A stretch of 64,000 bases of DNA from JASHPR01 sp963833885 (lineage in GTDB: Bacteria > Actinomycetota > Actinomycetes > Streptosporangiales > Streptosporangiaceae). Position numbers and translations under genes: made by a program. The stretch is from NCBI GenBank assembly GCA_963833885.1, contig CAWHZU010000025.1, forward strand, positions 1-64,000. Reading direction: 5' to 3'. The notes under the pieces are model-generated. The model was given only the letters and a program-made list of their open reading frames with translations. It was not told the origin of the DNA and made no database searches. Shown in pieces: positions 23,712 to 32,660 of the stretch; the first letter of the stretch is position 1; each line of letters starts with the position of its first letter.

Positions 23712-25745
23712 CTACTTCCAGGCGGGGCGGTAGACGGAGACGTGGTCGGCGCGGTAGTCGAACACGAAGCCGACGCTCTTCAGGTACGGCACGGCCTGGC
23801 CTGGCTTGCTCCAGACCAGGACCCAGCCGATGTTCATCCGGCGTACCTCAGTGCGGGCGGCGGCGAGCTTCGCGGCGGACACCGGCTTGCCGTCCTGCTC
23901 GGCGGCCAGCGCCGCGTAGAACGCGTTCCCGGCGATCCGGTTCCTGGTGCGCGCCGGAATCCAGGAGGTATAGGAGACGGAGCGCGGGTGCCCGTCGGCG
24001 GTCGCCAGCACCAGGGCCTGCCGCGATATCCCCGATCCGTAGAGCCCGATGCCGCCCCGAAGCCCGAACGGCACGTCCAGCACGATGGAACCGGAGTGGT
24101 CGGCGGCGATCGGCTGGTCAAGCGCTGGCAGCGCGGTCGCCATGACGCCGATCCCGGAACCCCCCGACCAGCCGACCTCCAGGACGCCGAGCACGGCCAC
24201 GACGGCGATCAGCGGCTTTGCGTGGCGGCGCAGCCATTCCACCGCGGCGCCCGCGAGCATGGCCGCGCCGACGAGGCCGAGCAGCGCCAGCCGGTCGGCC
24301 TCCCGCAGCGCGGACAGGCCCGGCACGTGCACCAGCCAGGTGTCCGGCATGAGCAGGGACATCCGGGTGCCGTCCCAGGTCACCGGCAGCGGCACGTGCA
24401 CCTTGCCGCCGATCACCAGCGTGGGCCCGAGCGCCAGCAGCGCGCCGCCGAGCCACAGCAGCGCGAGCATCCAGGCGCTCCGGCGGCGCCAGGCGGCGGC
24501 CAGGCCTGCCACCGCCAGGACGCTGAGGACCAGCCCGAACGTCGGTACTCCCTCGTCTGGCTGCCGGTAGCTGTAGATGGTCGCCAGGCCATGCAGCCCG
24601 AAGGTGGCGAGCCGGGGTGAGGGCGCGAACAGGCCGCCGGCGTCGGCGCCGAACTTGTCGTAGGTGCCGATGAGCAAGGCAGGCGTGGCGCTGGAGCCGC
24701 CTGCGGCCTCCTGCTGCGCCATCGCGATCAGCTGCGGGCTGGCCACCACCGCGGCGATCACGACGGCCAGCACCAGCGGCAGCAGCCGCCCGACGGCCGG
24801 ACGCCGGACAAACCAGGGCACCAGGCCCCCGGCGGCCAGCAGCAGCGCCATCACGGTCGACTCCTGGTTGACCAGGAAGGATGCCCCGAGCTCCAGGCCC
24901 AGAACCACTCCATACCGGACACACGGCCGCCGCCGCAGCCGGATGACGAGTTCCAGGGTCACCGCGAGGAACAGCTGACCCAGAGCGATGTTGATGTGGT
25001 ACCAGTCCTGGAAGGCCACGATCGTGGACAGCCCAAAGAACGCCCCGGCCACGATCGCGCCGATCTCGGCGTTCAGCCACAGCCGCGCGGCGCGGTACAT
25101 CGCGTAGCAGAGCAGGCCCGGCGTGACGATCGTCAGCAGGGACAGCGAGGCCGACGGGCCGAAGGCCAGCGTGACCGGCGTGAGCAGCAGCCCTGGCAGC
25201 GGCATGAGGGTGTGGAACCCGAGCTGGATGCCCACCGGCGCGGCCATGTACCGGGTGAAGAACGGGTTGCCCAGATGGGTGACCTGGTGTGCCACCCACC
25301 AGAAACCCCAGACGTACTGCTCGGTGTCGCGGGTGGCCGACAGCTTTCCCTCAACCAGGTAGGCCGGGCGCGGCCAGGTGACCACCACCCCGAGGACCAG
25401 GAACGCGGCGAGCAGTGCGACGTGCCGCAGCACCGGCCGGTCGGCCAGGGGGGACCGGCCGGCGCGGTCCGCGTGCCTCGCCCCGGCCCCCGGGACCTGC
25501 CGGGCGCCGGTCGCACCTACCTCCGGGACGTCCCGGGCGCCGGGCGCGCCGGGGCCCACCGCCGGAGTCTCGGCCGTGGCGGGATCGCCGCCCTCCCCAT
25601 TGCGCGCACCCTTATCGCCGGGGTTGGCGGCACTGGCCGCATCGCCAACGTTGGCGGTCCTGGCCTTATCGCCGGGGTTGGCGGTCCTGGCGGCGCCCGC
25701 GTTCGGTCCGCGGGCTGCGCCGTCCGCCGGCTCGCTCCTGTCCAC
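23712..25745 (-). CDS. Large polytopic membrane protein, GT-C glycosyltransferase-like
   Basis: The product has 677 residues. The first 105 are disordered and rich in Ala, Gly and Asp with repeats (see the 27-bp array). About eleven hydrophobic helices follow, starting at ALLAAFLVLGVVVTW. After helix 1 comes an acidic loop, SATRDTEQYVWGFWW, that resembles the first extracytoplasmic loop of GT-C enzymes, which use polyprenyl-phosphate sugars. The C-terminal 150 residues are soluble and presumably extracytoplasmic. The assignment rests on architecture, not on a diagnostic motif. The gene is divergent from the CPBP protease gene. Confidence 0.65.
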   Translation of the reverse strand: MDRSEPADGAARGPNAGAARTANPGDKARTANVGDAASAANPGDKGARNGEGGDPATAETPAVGPGAPGARDVPEVGATGARQVPGAGARHADRAGRSPLADRPVLRHVALLAAFLVLGVVVTWPRPAYLVEGKLSATRDTEQYVWGFWWVAHQVTHLGNPFFTRYMAAPVGIQLGFHTLMPLPGLLLTPVTLAFGPSASLSLLTIVTPGLLCYAMYRAARLWLNAEIGAIVAGAFFGLSTIVAFQDWYHINIALGQLFLAVTLELVIRLRRRPCVRYGVVLGLELGASFLVNQESTVMALLLAAGGLVPWFVRRPAVGRLLPLVLAVVIAAVVASPQLIAMAQQEAAGGSSATPALLIGTYDKFGADAGGLFAPSPRLATFGLHGLATIYSYRQPDEGVPTFGLVLSVLAVAGLAAAWRRRSAWMLALLWLGGALLALGPTLVIGGKVHVPLPVTWDGTRMSLLMPDTWLVHVPGLSALREADRLALLGLVGAAMLAGAAVEWLRRHAKPLIAVVAVLGVLEVGWSGGSGIGVMATALPALDQPIAADHSGSIVLDVPFGLRGGIGLYGSGISRQALVLATADGHPRSVSYTSWIPARTRNRIAGNAFYAALAAEQDGKPVSAAKLAAARTEVRRMNIGWVLVWSKPGQAVPYLKSVGFVFDYRADHVSVYRPAWK
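25612..25692. repeat. 27-bp tandem repeat in the membrane-protein N-terminus
   Basis: Three 27-bp units begin at 25612, 25639 and 25666, with the core ATCGCCGGGGTTGGCGG. In the coding frame they give nine-residue repeats resembling ARTANPGDK in the disordered leader. Units 1 and 3 differ at three positions. Confidence 0.85.
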
Positions 25746-25764
25746 GGCTCCCCAGAATCAGCAT

Positions 25765-25860
25765 GTGCCCGGCGCGGGCGCCCGGTCCGGCGCCGGTGTG
25801 GCACCGGAGATTGTGCTCGGCGCGGCCGCCCGGTCCGGCCCCGCCCTGGCACCGGAGATA
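25765..25860. repeat. 48-bp direct repeat between divergent genes
   Basis: Two adjacent copies begin at 25765 and 25813 and agree at about 41 of 48 bases; each ends with TGGCACCGGAGAT. They fill most of the 146-bp promoter gap between the GT-C-like gene and the CPBP gene, so duplicated regulatory sites are possible. Confidence 0.8.
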
Positions 25861-25891
25861 AGGACTCCGCCGCACCCATTAGAGTCCTCAC

Positions 25892-26674
25892 GTGGCACTC
25901 GGGGAGGGTACCAGCCGGCGGCTGCCCTCGGATCGGATGATCCGGTGGGAGATCTTCGCTGTCTTCGCGGTTTCGCTGGGCGCGAGCGCGCTGAACGCTG
26001 CGCTGAGCCTGATCGGGTCGCTGCTGCAGCGGCAGTCGCTCGGCAGCCAGCAGGCGCTGCTGGTCGGCCCCGAGGCGGCGAATAACTGGCTCGACCTGGT
26101 CCTGGAGCTGGCGGGCATCGCCACCGCGCTCGCGCCGGTTGTGCTCGTGTTCTACCTGCTGGCCAGGACCGGCGAGGGGCCAGCGGACATGGGCCTTGAC
26201 GCGACCCAGCCGGTCAAGGACACGCTCCGGGGCGCGGTGCTCGCCGCGGTCATCGGCGGGGCCGGCCTGGCCCTGTACCTGGCGGCGTACCACCTCAAGC
26301 TCGAACTGAACGTGGTTCCCGAGGACCTGCCGGCGGTCTGGTGGCGTACGCCGGTGCTGATTCTCTCCGCGGCGCACGACGGGATCCTCGAGGAGGTCCT
26401 GGTCATCGGCTACCTGCTGCGCAGGCTGGACCAGCTGCGCTGGGATCCGTGGAAGGCGATCCTGTTCAGCGCGGTGCTGCGCGGCTGCTACCACCTGTAC
26501 CAGGGCTTCGGCGCGTTCATCGGGAACGCGGTCATGGGCCTGATCTTCGGTTACCTGTACCGCCGGTGGGGGCGGGTGACCCCGCTGATCATCGCGCACA
26601 CGCTCATCGACGCGGTCACGTTCGTCGGTTACGCGGCGCTGATCGGCCGGGTGTCCTGGCTGCCGAAGCCGTAG
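25892..26674 (+). CDS. CPBP-family intramembrane metalloprotease (Abi/CAAX-like)
   Basis: The 260-residue membrane protein begins at GTG 25892. About six to seven hydrophobic helices are visible. Motif 1 is the paired glutamates in DGILEEVLVIGYLL, motif 2 is VLRGCYHLYQGFG with its histidine, and motif 3 is LIIAHTLIDAVTF. These residues line the metal site in CPBP proteases. The usual EExxxR arginine is not in the standard place, being replaced by the VIGYLLRR sequence. Family roles include prenyl-protein processing and bacteriocin immunity; the role here is unknown. Confidence 0.85.
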   Translation: MALGEGTSRRLPSDRMIRWEIFAVFAVSLGASALNAALSLIGSLLQRQSLGSQQALLVGPEAANNWLDLVLELAGIATALAPVVLVFYLLARTGEGPADMGLDATQPVKDTLRGAVLAAVIGGAGLALYLAAYHLKLELNVVPEDLPAVWWRTPVLILSAAHDGILEEVLVIGYLLRRLDQLRWDPWKAILFSAVLRGCYHLYQGFGAFIGNAVMGLIFGYLYRRWGRVTPLIIAHTLIDAVTFVGYAALIGRVSWLPKP

Positions 26675-26710
26675 CCGGGCTGCGCGGGTTCGGGTCTAGG
26701 TCCCGGCCGG

Positions 26711-27253
26711 TCAGCGGCCAAGCCCGTCCAGGATCTCCGCGCCGGGCAGCCGCCCGAGCGCCTCGCCGGGCAGCGTGAGCTTGGAGCGCCGTACGCCGCT
26801 GCCGATGACCACCTGCGGGGCGGCCGCGACCGCCGCGTCCACGAAGACCGGCCACGACGCCGGAACGCCGATCGGGGTGATCCCGCCGTACTCCATGCCG
26901 GTCTCGGCGACCGCCAGGTCCATCGCAGCGAACGACGCCTTGCGCACGTCGAGCTGGCGCCGGACCACGCCGTTGACGTCGGCACGGGTGGTGGCGAGCA
27001 CTACGCAGGCGGCGAACCTGGTCTCGCCGTCGCGCCGGCCGACCACGACCACGCAGTTGGCAGACTCATCCGCGGCAACGCCGTAGCGCTCGCAGAACGC
27101 GGCCGTGTCAGCCAGCTCCGGATCGATCTCGGCAACGCCGATGGCGTCGGCGGGCAGCTTGCCGTCCAGCGCCGCGAGTGCCGCGGCGACCGCCGGTGCG
27201 AGCAGGTCGGGCCGGTCAAGGGCGGCCACCGTCTCGAGTTGCCCCATGCGCAT
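26711..27253 (-). CDS. YbaK/EbsC-type aminoacyl-tRNA deacylase
   Basis: Starting at ATG 27253 gives 180 residues. The protein has the YbaK/ProX fold: ANCVVVVGRRDGE, FAACVVLATTRADVNGVVRRQL, KASFAAMDLAVAETGMEYGGITPIGVP, and VVIGSGVRRSKLTLPGEAL. These enzymes hydrolyse mischarged tRNAs, most often Cys-, Ala- or Ser-tRNA species. The GGITPIGVP loop and the conserved Lys in VRKASF are present, which supports activity. The gene stands alone, convergent with the CPBP gene. Confidence 0.88.
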   Translation of the reverse strand: MRMGQLETVAALDRPDLLAPAVAAALAALDGKLPADAIGVAEIDPELADTAAFCERYGVAADESANCVVVVGRRDGETRFAACVVLATTRADVNGVVRRQLDVRKASFAAMDLAVAETGMEYGGITPIGVPASWPVFVDAAVAAAPQVVIGSGVRRSKLTLPGEALGRLPGAEILDGLGR

Positions 27254-27406
27254 CGTCACCCGCACGAGTGTAGATACCGCGGTCCGTATGCTGCGTGCCG
27301 GCGTGGGATCACGCTGCCGCCCGGCGGCGGCCGGGCCGGCGCGAGACTTCCCGTTCGCCAGATATTGCCACGATGACAACCGAATTGATCGAGTCTGCGT
27401 CTCACT

Positions 27407-27460
27407 AGTGGGCCGGCGGGAGTGAGCGCCTTCCACGGCGGCAAGGGGAGCCGGCCCACT
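27407..27460. promoter_or_regulatory. Long-loop inverted repeat in the 27254-27602 gap
   Basis: The arms AGTGGGCCGGC and GCCGGCCCACT (11 bp, perfect) flank a 32-nt loop. The gap contains no gene. The stem could be an RNA structure in the leader of the downstream amidase gene or a pair of half-sites for a DNA-binding protein. Confidence 0.5.
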
Positions 27461-27540
27461 GATCGTGGGTCACGGCCACGATCGATGCCGGGGGTTACCC
27501 CTTGGGCGATCGGCATCGGGGCCGTAGGGCCGAGGGCGCG

Positions 27541-27594
27541 CACTACGGGGAGCAGGGGTTCCCCGTAGTGCGCGAACAGGGGTTCCCCGTAGTG
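27541..27594. repeat. Inverted and direct repeat just upstream of the amidase start
   Basis: The arms CACTACGGGGA and TCCCCGTAGTG form a perfect 11-bp inverted repeat with an 8-nt loop. The 18-bp segment CAGGGGTTCCCCGTAGTG then recurs with a 24-bp period (27553-27570 and 27577-27594). The second copy ends 8 bp before the amidase ATG, so it overlaps the ribosome-binding region, where no good Shine-Dalgarno is seen. Confidence 0.75.
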
Positions 27595-27602
27595 TTCGCT
27601 GC

Positions 27603-29096
27603 ATGTCGGTACTTGATCACCTCAATGACATGATCGGCGACTCGGGCATCGGCGCCCGCGACGCGACCGTGGCAAGGCTGCAGCAGGCGCTGTCGTCCGG
27701 ATCGCTGACGTCGGCCGGCCTGACCGCGTTCTACCTCGACCGGATCGAGCGGCTCAACCCGAGCCTGCACGCGGTGATCTCGGTCAGCCCGAACGCGCCG
27801 GCCGAGGCGGCGGCCAGCGATGCCGCGCGCGCCAGCGGGGCAGCCCGCGGCCCGCTCGAGGGCATCCCGGTGCTGATCAAGGACAACATCGCGGTTGCCG
27901 GGCTGCCCGCGACCGCGGGCTCGCCCGCCCTGGCCGGCGCCGAGTCCGGCGACGCCTTCCTGGTCGCGGGGCTGCGCGCGGCGGGGGCGGTGATCCTGGG
28001 CAAGGCCAACCTCTCCGAGTGGGCCAACATCCGCTCCACGGGCTCCAGCAGCGGCTGGAGCACCCTCGGCGGCCAGACCGTGAACCCGCACGGCGACGGC
28101 CGCAACCCGTCCGGCTCGAGTTCGGGGTCCGCGGCGGCCGTCGCCGCCGGCCTGGCTCCGGTCGCCGTCGGCACCGAGACCAACGGCAGCATCGTCTCGC
28201 CCGCGACCGTCTGCGGCGTGGTCGGCCTGAAGCCCACCGTCGGCCTGATCAGCCGGGCCGGCGTCGTCCCGATATCCGGCGTCCAGGACACCGCGGGCCC
28301 GATGACCCGCTGCGTGGCCGACGCTGCGGCGATGCTCGGGCCGCTGGCCGGTCCGGACCCGGCCGACGCGGCTACGGCGCGCGCCCCGGGCCTGCCCGGC
28401 GACTACACGGCGTTCCTTGACGCTGGAGCGCTGGCCGGGGCCCGCCTCGGGATCTGGCGCGACGGCTCGCGTGCGGCGAGCCCGGCCACCGTCGCCGTGC
28501 TCGAAGCGGCGGTCGATCGGCTGCGCTCGGCCGGTGCGCAGGTCGTCGACCCGGTGCCGCTGGCCGGCCTGGACGAGGCGGATAAGCCCGAGCTCACCGC
28601 GCTGCTGCACGAGTTCAAGCACGACCTGAATGCCTATCTTGCCGTGCTGCCCGGCGAGCACCCGATGACCCTCGCCGAGCTCATCGAGTTCAACAAGCGC
28701 AACGCCGACAAGGTGCTGGTCCACTTCGACCAGGATCTCTTTGAGCAGGCGGAGGCCACCAGCGGTGACCTCGGCGACCCCGCTTACCTGGCCGCACGGG
28801 GCGAGGCGGGCCGGATCGCGCACGCGGCGCTGGATGGCGCGCTCGCCGAGCACCAGCTGGACGCCGTTGTCTCGCTGACCGGCGGGCCCGCGAGGCTGAC
28901 CGATCACGTCCTCGGCGATTTGTGGGACTTCTCGACGTCATCGCCGGCTGCGGTGTGCGGGTACCCGTCGCTGACCGTTCCGGCGGGTGATGTGGGTGGT
29001 CTTCCGGTCGGGATCCTGCTGTCCGGGCCGGCCTGGAGCGAGCCTCGGCTGATCGCGCTCGGATACGCGTTCGAGCAGGCCGCGGGCGTGCGCTGA
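27603..29096 (+). CDS. Amidase-signature family enzyme
   Basis: The 497-residue protein is a Ser-cisSer-Lys amidase. The catalytic Lys is in VLIKDNIAVAG (about residue 92). The glycine/serine-rich signature GSSSGSAAAVAAGL is near residue 172. The nucleophile region GTETNGSIVSPATVCGVVGL follows near residue 192, then KPTVGLISRAGVVPIS. The fold spans the whole length with no fusion. It resembles plant-type and actinobacterial amidases of unknown substrate rather than GatA, since gatB and gatC are absent nearby. No signal peptide is seen. The gene is preceded by the unusual repeat at 27541-27594. Confidence 0.88.
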   Translation: MSVLDHLNDMIGDSGIGARDATVARLQQALSSGSLTSAGLTAFYLDRIERLNPSLHAVISVSPNAPAEAAASDAARASGAARGPLEGIPVLIKDNIAVAGLPATAGSPALAGAESGDAFLVAGLRAAGAVILGKANLSEWANIRSTGSSSGWSTLGGQTVNPHGDGRNPSGSSSGSAAAVAAGLAPVAVGTETNGSIVSPATVCGVVGLKPTVGLISRAGVVPISGVQDTAGPMTRCVADAAAMLGPLAGPDPADAATARAPGLPGDYTAFLDAGALAGARLGIWRDGSRAASPATVAVLEAAVDRLRSAGAQVVDPVPLAGLDEADKPELTALLHEFKHDLNAYLAVLPGEHPMTLAELIEFNKRNADKVLVHFDQDLFEQAEATSGDLGDPAYLAARGEAGRIAHAALDGALAEHQLDAVVSLTGGPARLTDHVLGDLWDFSTSSPAAVCGYPSLTVPAGDVGGLPVGILLSGPAWSEPRLIALGYAFEQAAGVR

Positions 29097-29131
29097 TCAC
29101 TGCGGCGCGGGGCAGCGATAGCCTGGCGGCT

Positions 29132-30391
29132 ATGGATTCCTGGCGCGCCGTGGGCGTTCCCCTACTGCCCGGACAGGGCCCGGAAGTAAAGGTGGCCGAC
29201 CGGGGCGAACGGGTGGTGGCGGCGGCCGGGCCGGAGGCGACGTTGTACGCGTGCGGGATTACTCCGTACGACGCCACGCATATCGGTCACGCGGCCACGT
29301 TCATCGCCTGGGACCTGCTGGTACGGGCCTGGCGCGACGCCGGTCACCAGGTCCGCTATGTACAGAACGTCACGGATGTCGATGATCCGCTGCTCGAGCG
29401 CGCGGAGCGCGACCACGAGGACTGGCGGGAACTGGCTGACCGCGAGATCGCGCTGTTCCGCGGCGACATGGAGGCGCTTCGGGTGCTCCCGCCCGCCGAG
29501 TACGTCGGCGCGGTCGAGGCGCTGCCGGTCATCGAGCGGCTGAGCAGGCTCCTCGCCGACCACGGGGCGGTCTACGACCTGGACGGCGACATGTACTTCG
29601 CCCGGTCAGCCGATCCGTCGTTCGGGGCGGTATCCGGGCTCGACGCCGCCACGATGACGGAGCTGTTCGCCGAGCGCGGCGGCGACCCCGGCCGGGCGGG
29701 CAAGAAGGACCCGCTGGACGCGCTGGTCTGGCTGGCCGCGCGGCCCGGCGAGCCCTCGTGGCCGTCCGGCTTCGGCAGCGGCAGGCCGGGCTGGCACGTG
29801 GAGTGCGCGGCGATCGCCACCGAGCATCTGGGCGTAACGTTCGACGTCCAGGCGGGCGGCACCGACCTGATCTTCCCGCACCACGAGATGAGCGCTTCGC
29901 ACGCGCGGGTGGCGCTCTCTGGCCGGGCCAGCCCGGGGGAGCCGGTCTTCGCCCGGCACTATGCGCACGCGGGCATGGTGCGGCTCGACGGCGAGAAGAT
30001 GTCCAAGTCGCAGGGCAACCTGGTGTTCGTGTCCCGGCTGATCGCGGGCGGCACCGACCCGATGGTGATCCGGCTGGCGATCCTCGCGCATCACTACCGG
30101 CAGGACTGGGACTGGACCGACGCCGGGCTTGCGGCGGCGCAGGCGCGGCTCGACCGCTGGCGCGCCGCGGTCGCGGCGGCCTCCGCCGTGCCGGGCCCCC
30201 CGGCCACGTCCGCCACGTCGGGCACGGGAGTGCTCGCCGCGGTGCGTGAGCGGCTGGCCGACGACCTCGACGCGCCCGGCGCGCTGGCCGCGGTCGACGC
30301 CTGGGCGGACGCCGTCCTCGCCGCGCCGGGCGGCACGGACGGCCCCCTGGTCCGCGACACCGTTGACGCCCTCCTTGGCGTCGCTTTGTAG
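29132..30391 (+). CDS. mshC: Mycothiol synthesis ligase MshC
   Basis: The 419-residue product is L-cysteine:1-D-myo-inosityl 2-amino-2-deoxy-alpha-D-glucopyranoside ligase, which uses ATP to join cysteine to GlcN-Ins in mycothiol synthesis. It has the class I synthetase fold. YACGITPYDATHIGHAAT, near residue 44, contains the zinc-binding Cys and a HIGH-type signature, and KMSKSQGN follows near residue 287. The ACGITPYD sequence separates MshC from cysteinyl-tRNA synthetases, as does the shorter C-terminus. It follows the amidase gene by 36 bp and is probably expressed with it. Its presence ties the window to the Actinomycetes. Confidence 0.95.
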   Translation: MDSWRAVGVPLLPGQGPEVKVADRGERVVAAAGPEATLYACGITPYDATHIGHAATFIAWDLLVRAWRDAGHQVRYVQNVTDVDDPLLERAERDHEDWRELADREIALFRGDMEALRVLPPAEYVGAVEALPVIERLSRLLADHGAVYDLDGDMYFARSADPSFGAVSGLDAATMTELFAERGGDPGRAGKKDPLDALVWLAARPGEPSWPSGFGSGRPGWHVECAAIATEHLGVTFDVQAGGTDLIFPHHEMSASHARVALSGRASPGEPVFARHYAHAGMVRLDGEKMSKSQGNLVFVSRLIAGGTDPMVIRLAILAHHYRQDWDWTDAGLAAAQARLDRWRAAVAAASAVPGPPATSATSGTGVLAAVRERLADDLDAPGALAAVDAWADAVLAAPGGTDGPLVRDTVDALLGVAL

Positions 30392-30508
30392 ACCAGATGG
30401 AAGTCGCGGCTTCGGCCGCCTTCGGCACGGGGGCACCGGGTAGCATCTGAGGCCGTTGTTGCTAGGTAACGGCCACGCAGTGCGACCGGTCGGCAGAAGG
30501 TAGCGGGT

Positions 30509-32164
30509 GTGAGCGGAACGACGCCAAGCGGGACGATCGCGAGCCCCGGCTCGGGTGAGCCAGGGGGCCAGCCCGCTGCGGCCCGGTCGGCCATGCCGGC
30601 CAGCCTGGGCAACCCGGTGACCCTGATCATCGTGGCCGCGACGGTGCTCGGCCTGCTGCTCCGGCTCTACCAGCTCAGCCGGCCCGGCTTCCTGCTCAGC
30701 GTCAACGAATACGACGACGGGCCCTACTTCGGCAGCGCCGTGCGGCTGGTCCACGGCGCCGTGCCCTACCGTGATTTCCTGATCGTGCAGCCACCGGGGA
30801 TCACGCTGCTGATGATTCCGGTGGCGCTGCTCAGCAAAGTGACCGGCACCGCGTGGGGAATGGCCACTGCGCGGATCCTGACCTCGCTGATCGGCGCCGT
30901 CGCGGTGGCGCTGGCGGGCCTGCTGGTCCGGCACCGCGGCGTCCTCGCCACGGTCATCGTCTGCGGGATCATGGCCGTCTACCCGGACGCTATCCAGGCC
31001 ACCAAGACGCTGCTCGTGGAACCCTGGCTGGTGCTGTTCTGCCTGATCGGCGCCCTGGCGGTGTTCGACGGCGATCACTTCACGACCAGGACGCGACGGC
31101 TCGTCTGGGGCGGCGTGGCGTTCGGGTTCGGTGGCGCGGTCGAGCCGTGGGCCATCTTCCCGGTGATCATCATCACGGTGCTGGCGCTGCGCTGGCCGCG
31201 CCGGGCCGCGGCGTACGTCGGCGGCGTGGCGGCCGGCTTCCTGGTCCCGGTGCTGCCGTTCGCCGCCCTGGCGCCAAAGAAGTTCTACCAGGCCACGATC
31301 ATCGCGCAGATCGGGCCGCGGGCGGGCGCCACCCGCACCTCGACCTGGGAGCGCATCCAGGACCTGACCGGGCTGGCCGACCTGCACAAGCCGACGCACC
31401 TGGTGATCCTGGGCGCCGCCGTGCTGATCGCCGCGGTCGTGGCGGGCAGCCTCGGCCTCGCGTTCCTGCTGACCTCGCGGCTGCCGCCGATGCTCGACCT
31501 GTTCGCGGTCGGAACGGCGGGCTTCGTGCTGATCGGCTTCATCTGGCCGAACCAGTTCCACTACCACTTCGCCGCGTTCTTCGCGCCCTGGCTCGCCCTG
31601 GCCATCGGGCTGCCGCTGGCCGCCCTGGTGCGCGACCTGCGGCTGGTCTCGGGCCGCGACGCCGGCGCCGCCACACCGCCGGCCCTGCAATGGGGCGCGG
31701 CCTGCGTGGCCGGGCTGGTGATCCTGGTGATGGCCGTGGTCCAGTTCAACTGGGAGAGCTACAACACCCCGCACCTGCCGCTGTCCGTGGTGCAGCACGC
31801 GGAGCGCCTGATCCCGCCGGGGTCGTGCCTGCTTGCCGACGAGGTGTCGTTCGCCGTCATGACCAACCGGCTGGTCTCGGACGTGCCGGGCTGCTCGCTG
31901 CTGCTCGACGCCACCGGCACCAACTACGCGCTCTCGCACGGGCGCGACCCGGAGACCGGCGCCGCGAAGTACAAGGCGGTCGACGCGGTGTGGACCTACG
32001 CCTTCGATCACGCGCAGTACGTGTGGCTGTCCGGGCTGAACCACCACCGGGTGGCCTGGACGCCGGCGCTGGAGCGCTATTTCGGCGCCCACTTCACCCG
32101 GATCCTGAATGCCGGCCACGCGGGTGCGCTGTACCGGCGTATCGGCCTGAAACCGGCAAGCTGA
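30509..32164 (+). CDS. Polytopic membrane glycosyltransferase-like protein (GT-C)
   Basis: The 551-residue product starts at GTG 30509. After about 40 polar residues come roughly ten hydrophobic helices. The loop after helix 1 contains NEYDDGPYFGSAVRLVHG and VPYRDFLIVQPPG, which fits the ArnT/GT39/GT87-type first extracytoplasmic loop with its acidic pair. The C-terminal 140 residues are soluble. It probably transfers sugar from a polyprenyl-phosphate donor on the outer face of the membrane, but neither donor nor acceptor is known. The GNAT gene follows 20 bp later on the same strand. Confidence 0.72.
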   Translation: MSGTTPSGTIASPGSGEPGGQPAAARSAMPASLGNPVTLIIVAATVLGLLLRLYQLSRPGFLLSVNEYDDGPYFGSAVRLVHGAVPYRDFLIVQPPGITLLMIPVALLSKVTGTAWGMATARILTSLIGAVAVALAGLLVRHRGVLATVIVCGIMAVYPDAIQATKTLLVEPWLVLFCLIGALAVFDGDHFTTRTRRLVWGGVAFGFGGAVEPWAIFPVIIITVLALRWPRRAAAYVGGVAAGFLVPVLPFAALAPKKFYQATIIAQIGPRAGATRTSTWERIQDLTGLADLHKPTHLVILGAAVLIAAVVAGSLGLAFLLTSRLPPMLDLFAVGTAGFVLIGFIWPNQFHYHFAAFFAPWLALAIGLPLAALVRDLRLVSGRDAGAATPPALQWGAACVAGLVILVMAVVQFNWESYNTPHLPLSVVQHAERLIPPGSCLLADEVSFAVMTNRLVSDVPGCSLLLDATGTNYALSHGRDPETGAAKYKAVDAVWTYAFDHAQYVWLSGLNHHRVAWTPALERYFGAHFTRILNAGHAGALYRRIGLKPAS

Positions 32165-32183
32165 CAACGGGCGGCCGGGATAA

Positions 32184-32648
32184 ATGCCGGACCAGGAGCC
32201 AGCGGTAACCGTCCGCCGCGCCGCCCCCGCCGACGTCCCGGCGCTCTACGTGGTCGTGCACGAGGCGTACCTGCTGTACGTGCCGAGAATCGGCCGCATG
32301 CCCGCCCCGATGACCGCCGACTACTCCGCGGCCGTTCAGTCCGGCCAGGCCTGGGTCGCCGAGGCGGACGGCCAGATCCTCGGCCTGCTCGTGCTCGTCG
32401 TAAACCAGGGCTACCTGCTGATCGAGAACATCGCGGTGCTGCCGTCGGCGCAGCGGCGCGGCATCGGCGCGCGGCTGCTCATGCTCGCCGAGGATGAGGC
32501 GCGGGCGAACGGCCTGGGCGAGATACGCCTCTACACGAACGAGGGAATGACCGAGAACCTCGCCTACTACCCGAGGCACGGCTACCGGGAGACGCGCCGG
32601 GCCGAGGAGCACGGGTTCCGGCGGGTGTTCTTCAGCAAGGTGCTGTGA
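32184..32648 (+). CDS. GNAT-family N-acetyltransferase
   Basis: The 154-residue single-domain protein has the standard GNAT layout: VTVRRAAPADVPALY at the N-terminus, GLLVLVVNQGYLLIENIAV as central strands, the acetyl-CoA loop PSAQRRGIGARLL, and YYPRHGYRETRR near the C-terminus. The pattern ENIAVLPSAQRRGIG is typical of broad-range acetyltransferases. The acceptor is unknown. The gene follows the GT-C-like gene closely, so cotranscription is likely. It converges on the ABC permease gene 12 bp further on. Confidence 0.88.
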   Translation: MPDQEPAVTVRRAAPADVPALYVVVHEAYLLYVPRIGRMPAPMTADYSAAVQSGQAWVAEADGQILGLLVLVVNQGYLLIENIAVLPSAQRRGIGARLLMLAEDEARANGLGEIRLYTNEGMTENLAYYPRHGYRETRRAEEHGFRRVFFSKVL

Positions 32649-32660
32649 CTCCTCAGGCGC

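Noticed and set aside
23471..24620. Overlapping plus-strand frames in the GC-rich gap and opposite the GT-C-like gene
   Set aside because: They are Arg/Gly-rich, without ribosome-binding site or domain; they arise from base composition.
29606..32167. Open frame of 853 codons on the minus strand opposite mshC, the GT-C-like gene and the gap between them
   Set aside because: It runs opposite two convincing genes, is rich in Arg, Gln, His and Asp, and has no recognisable motif.
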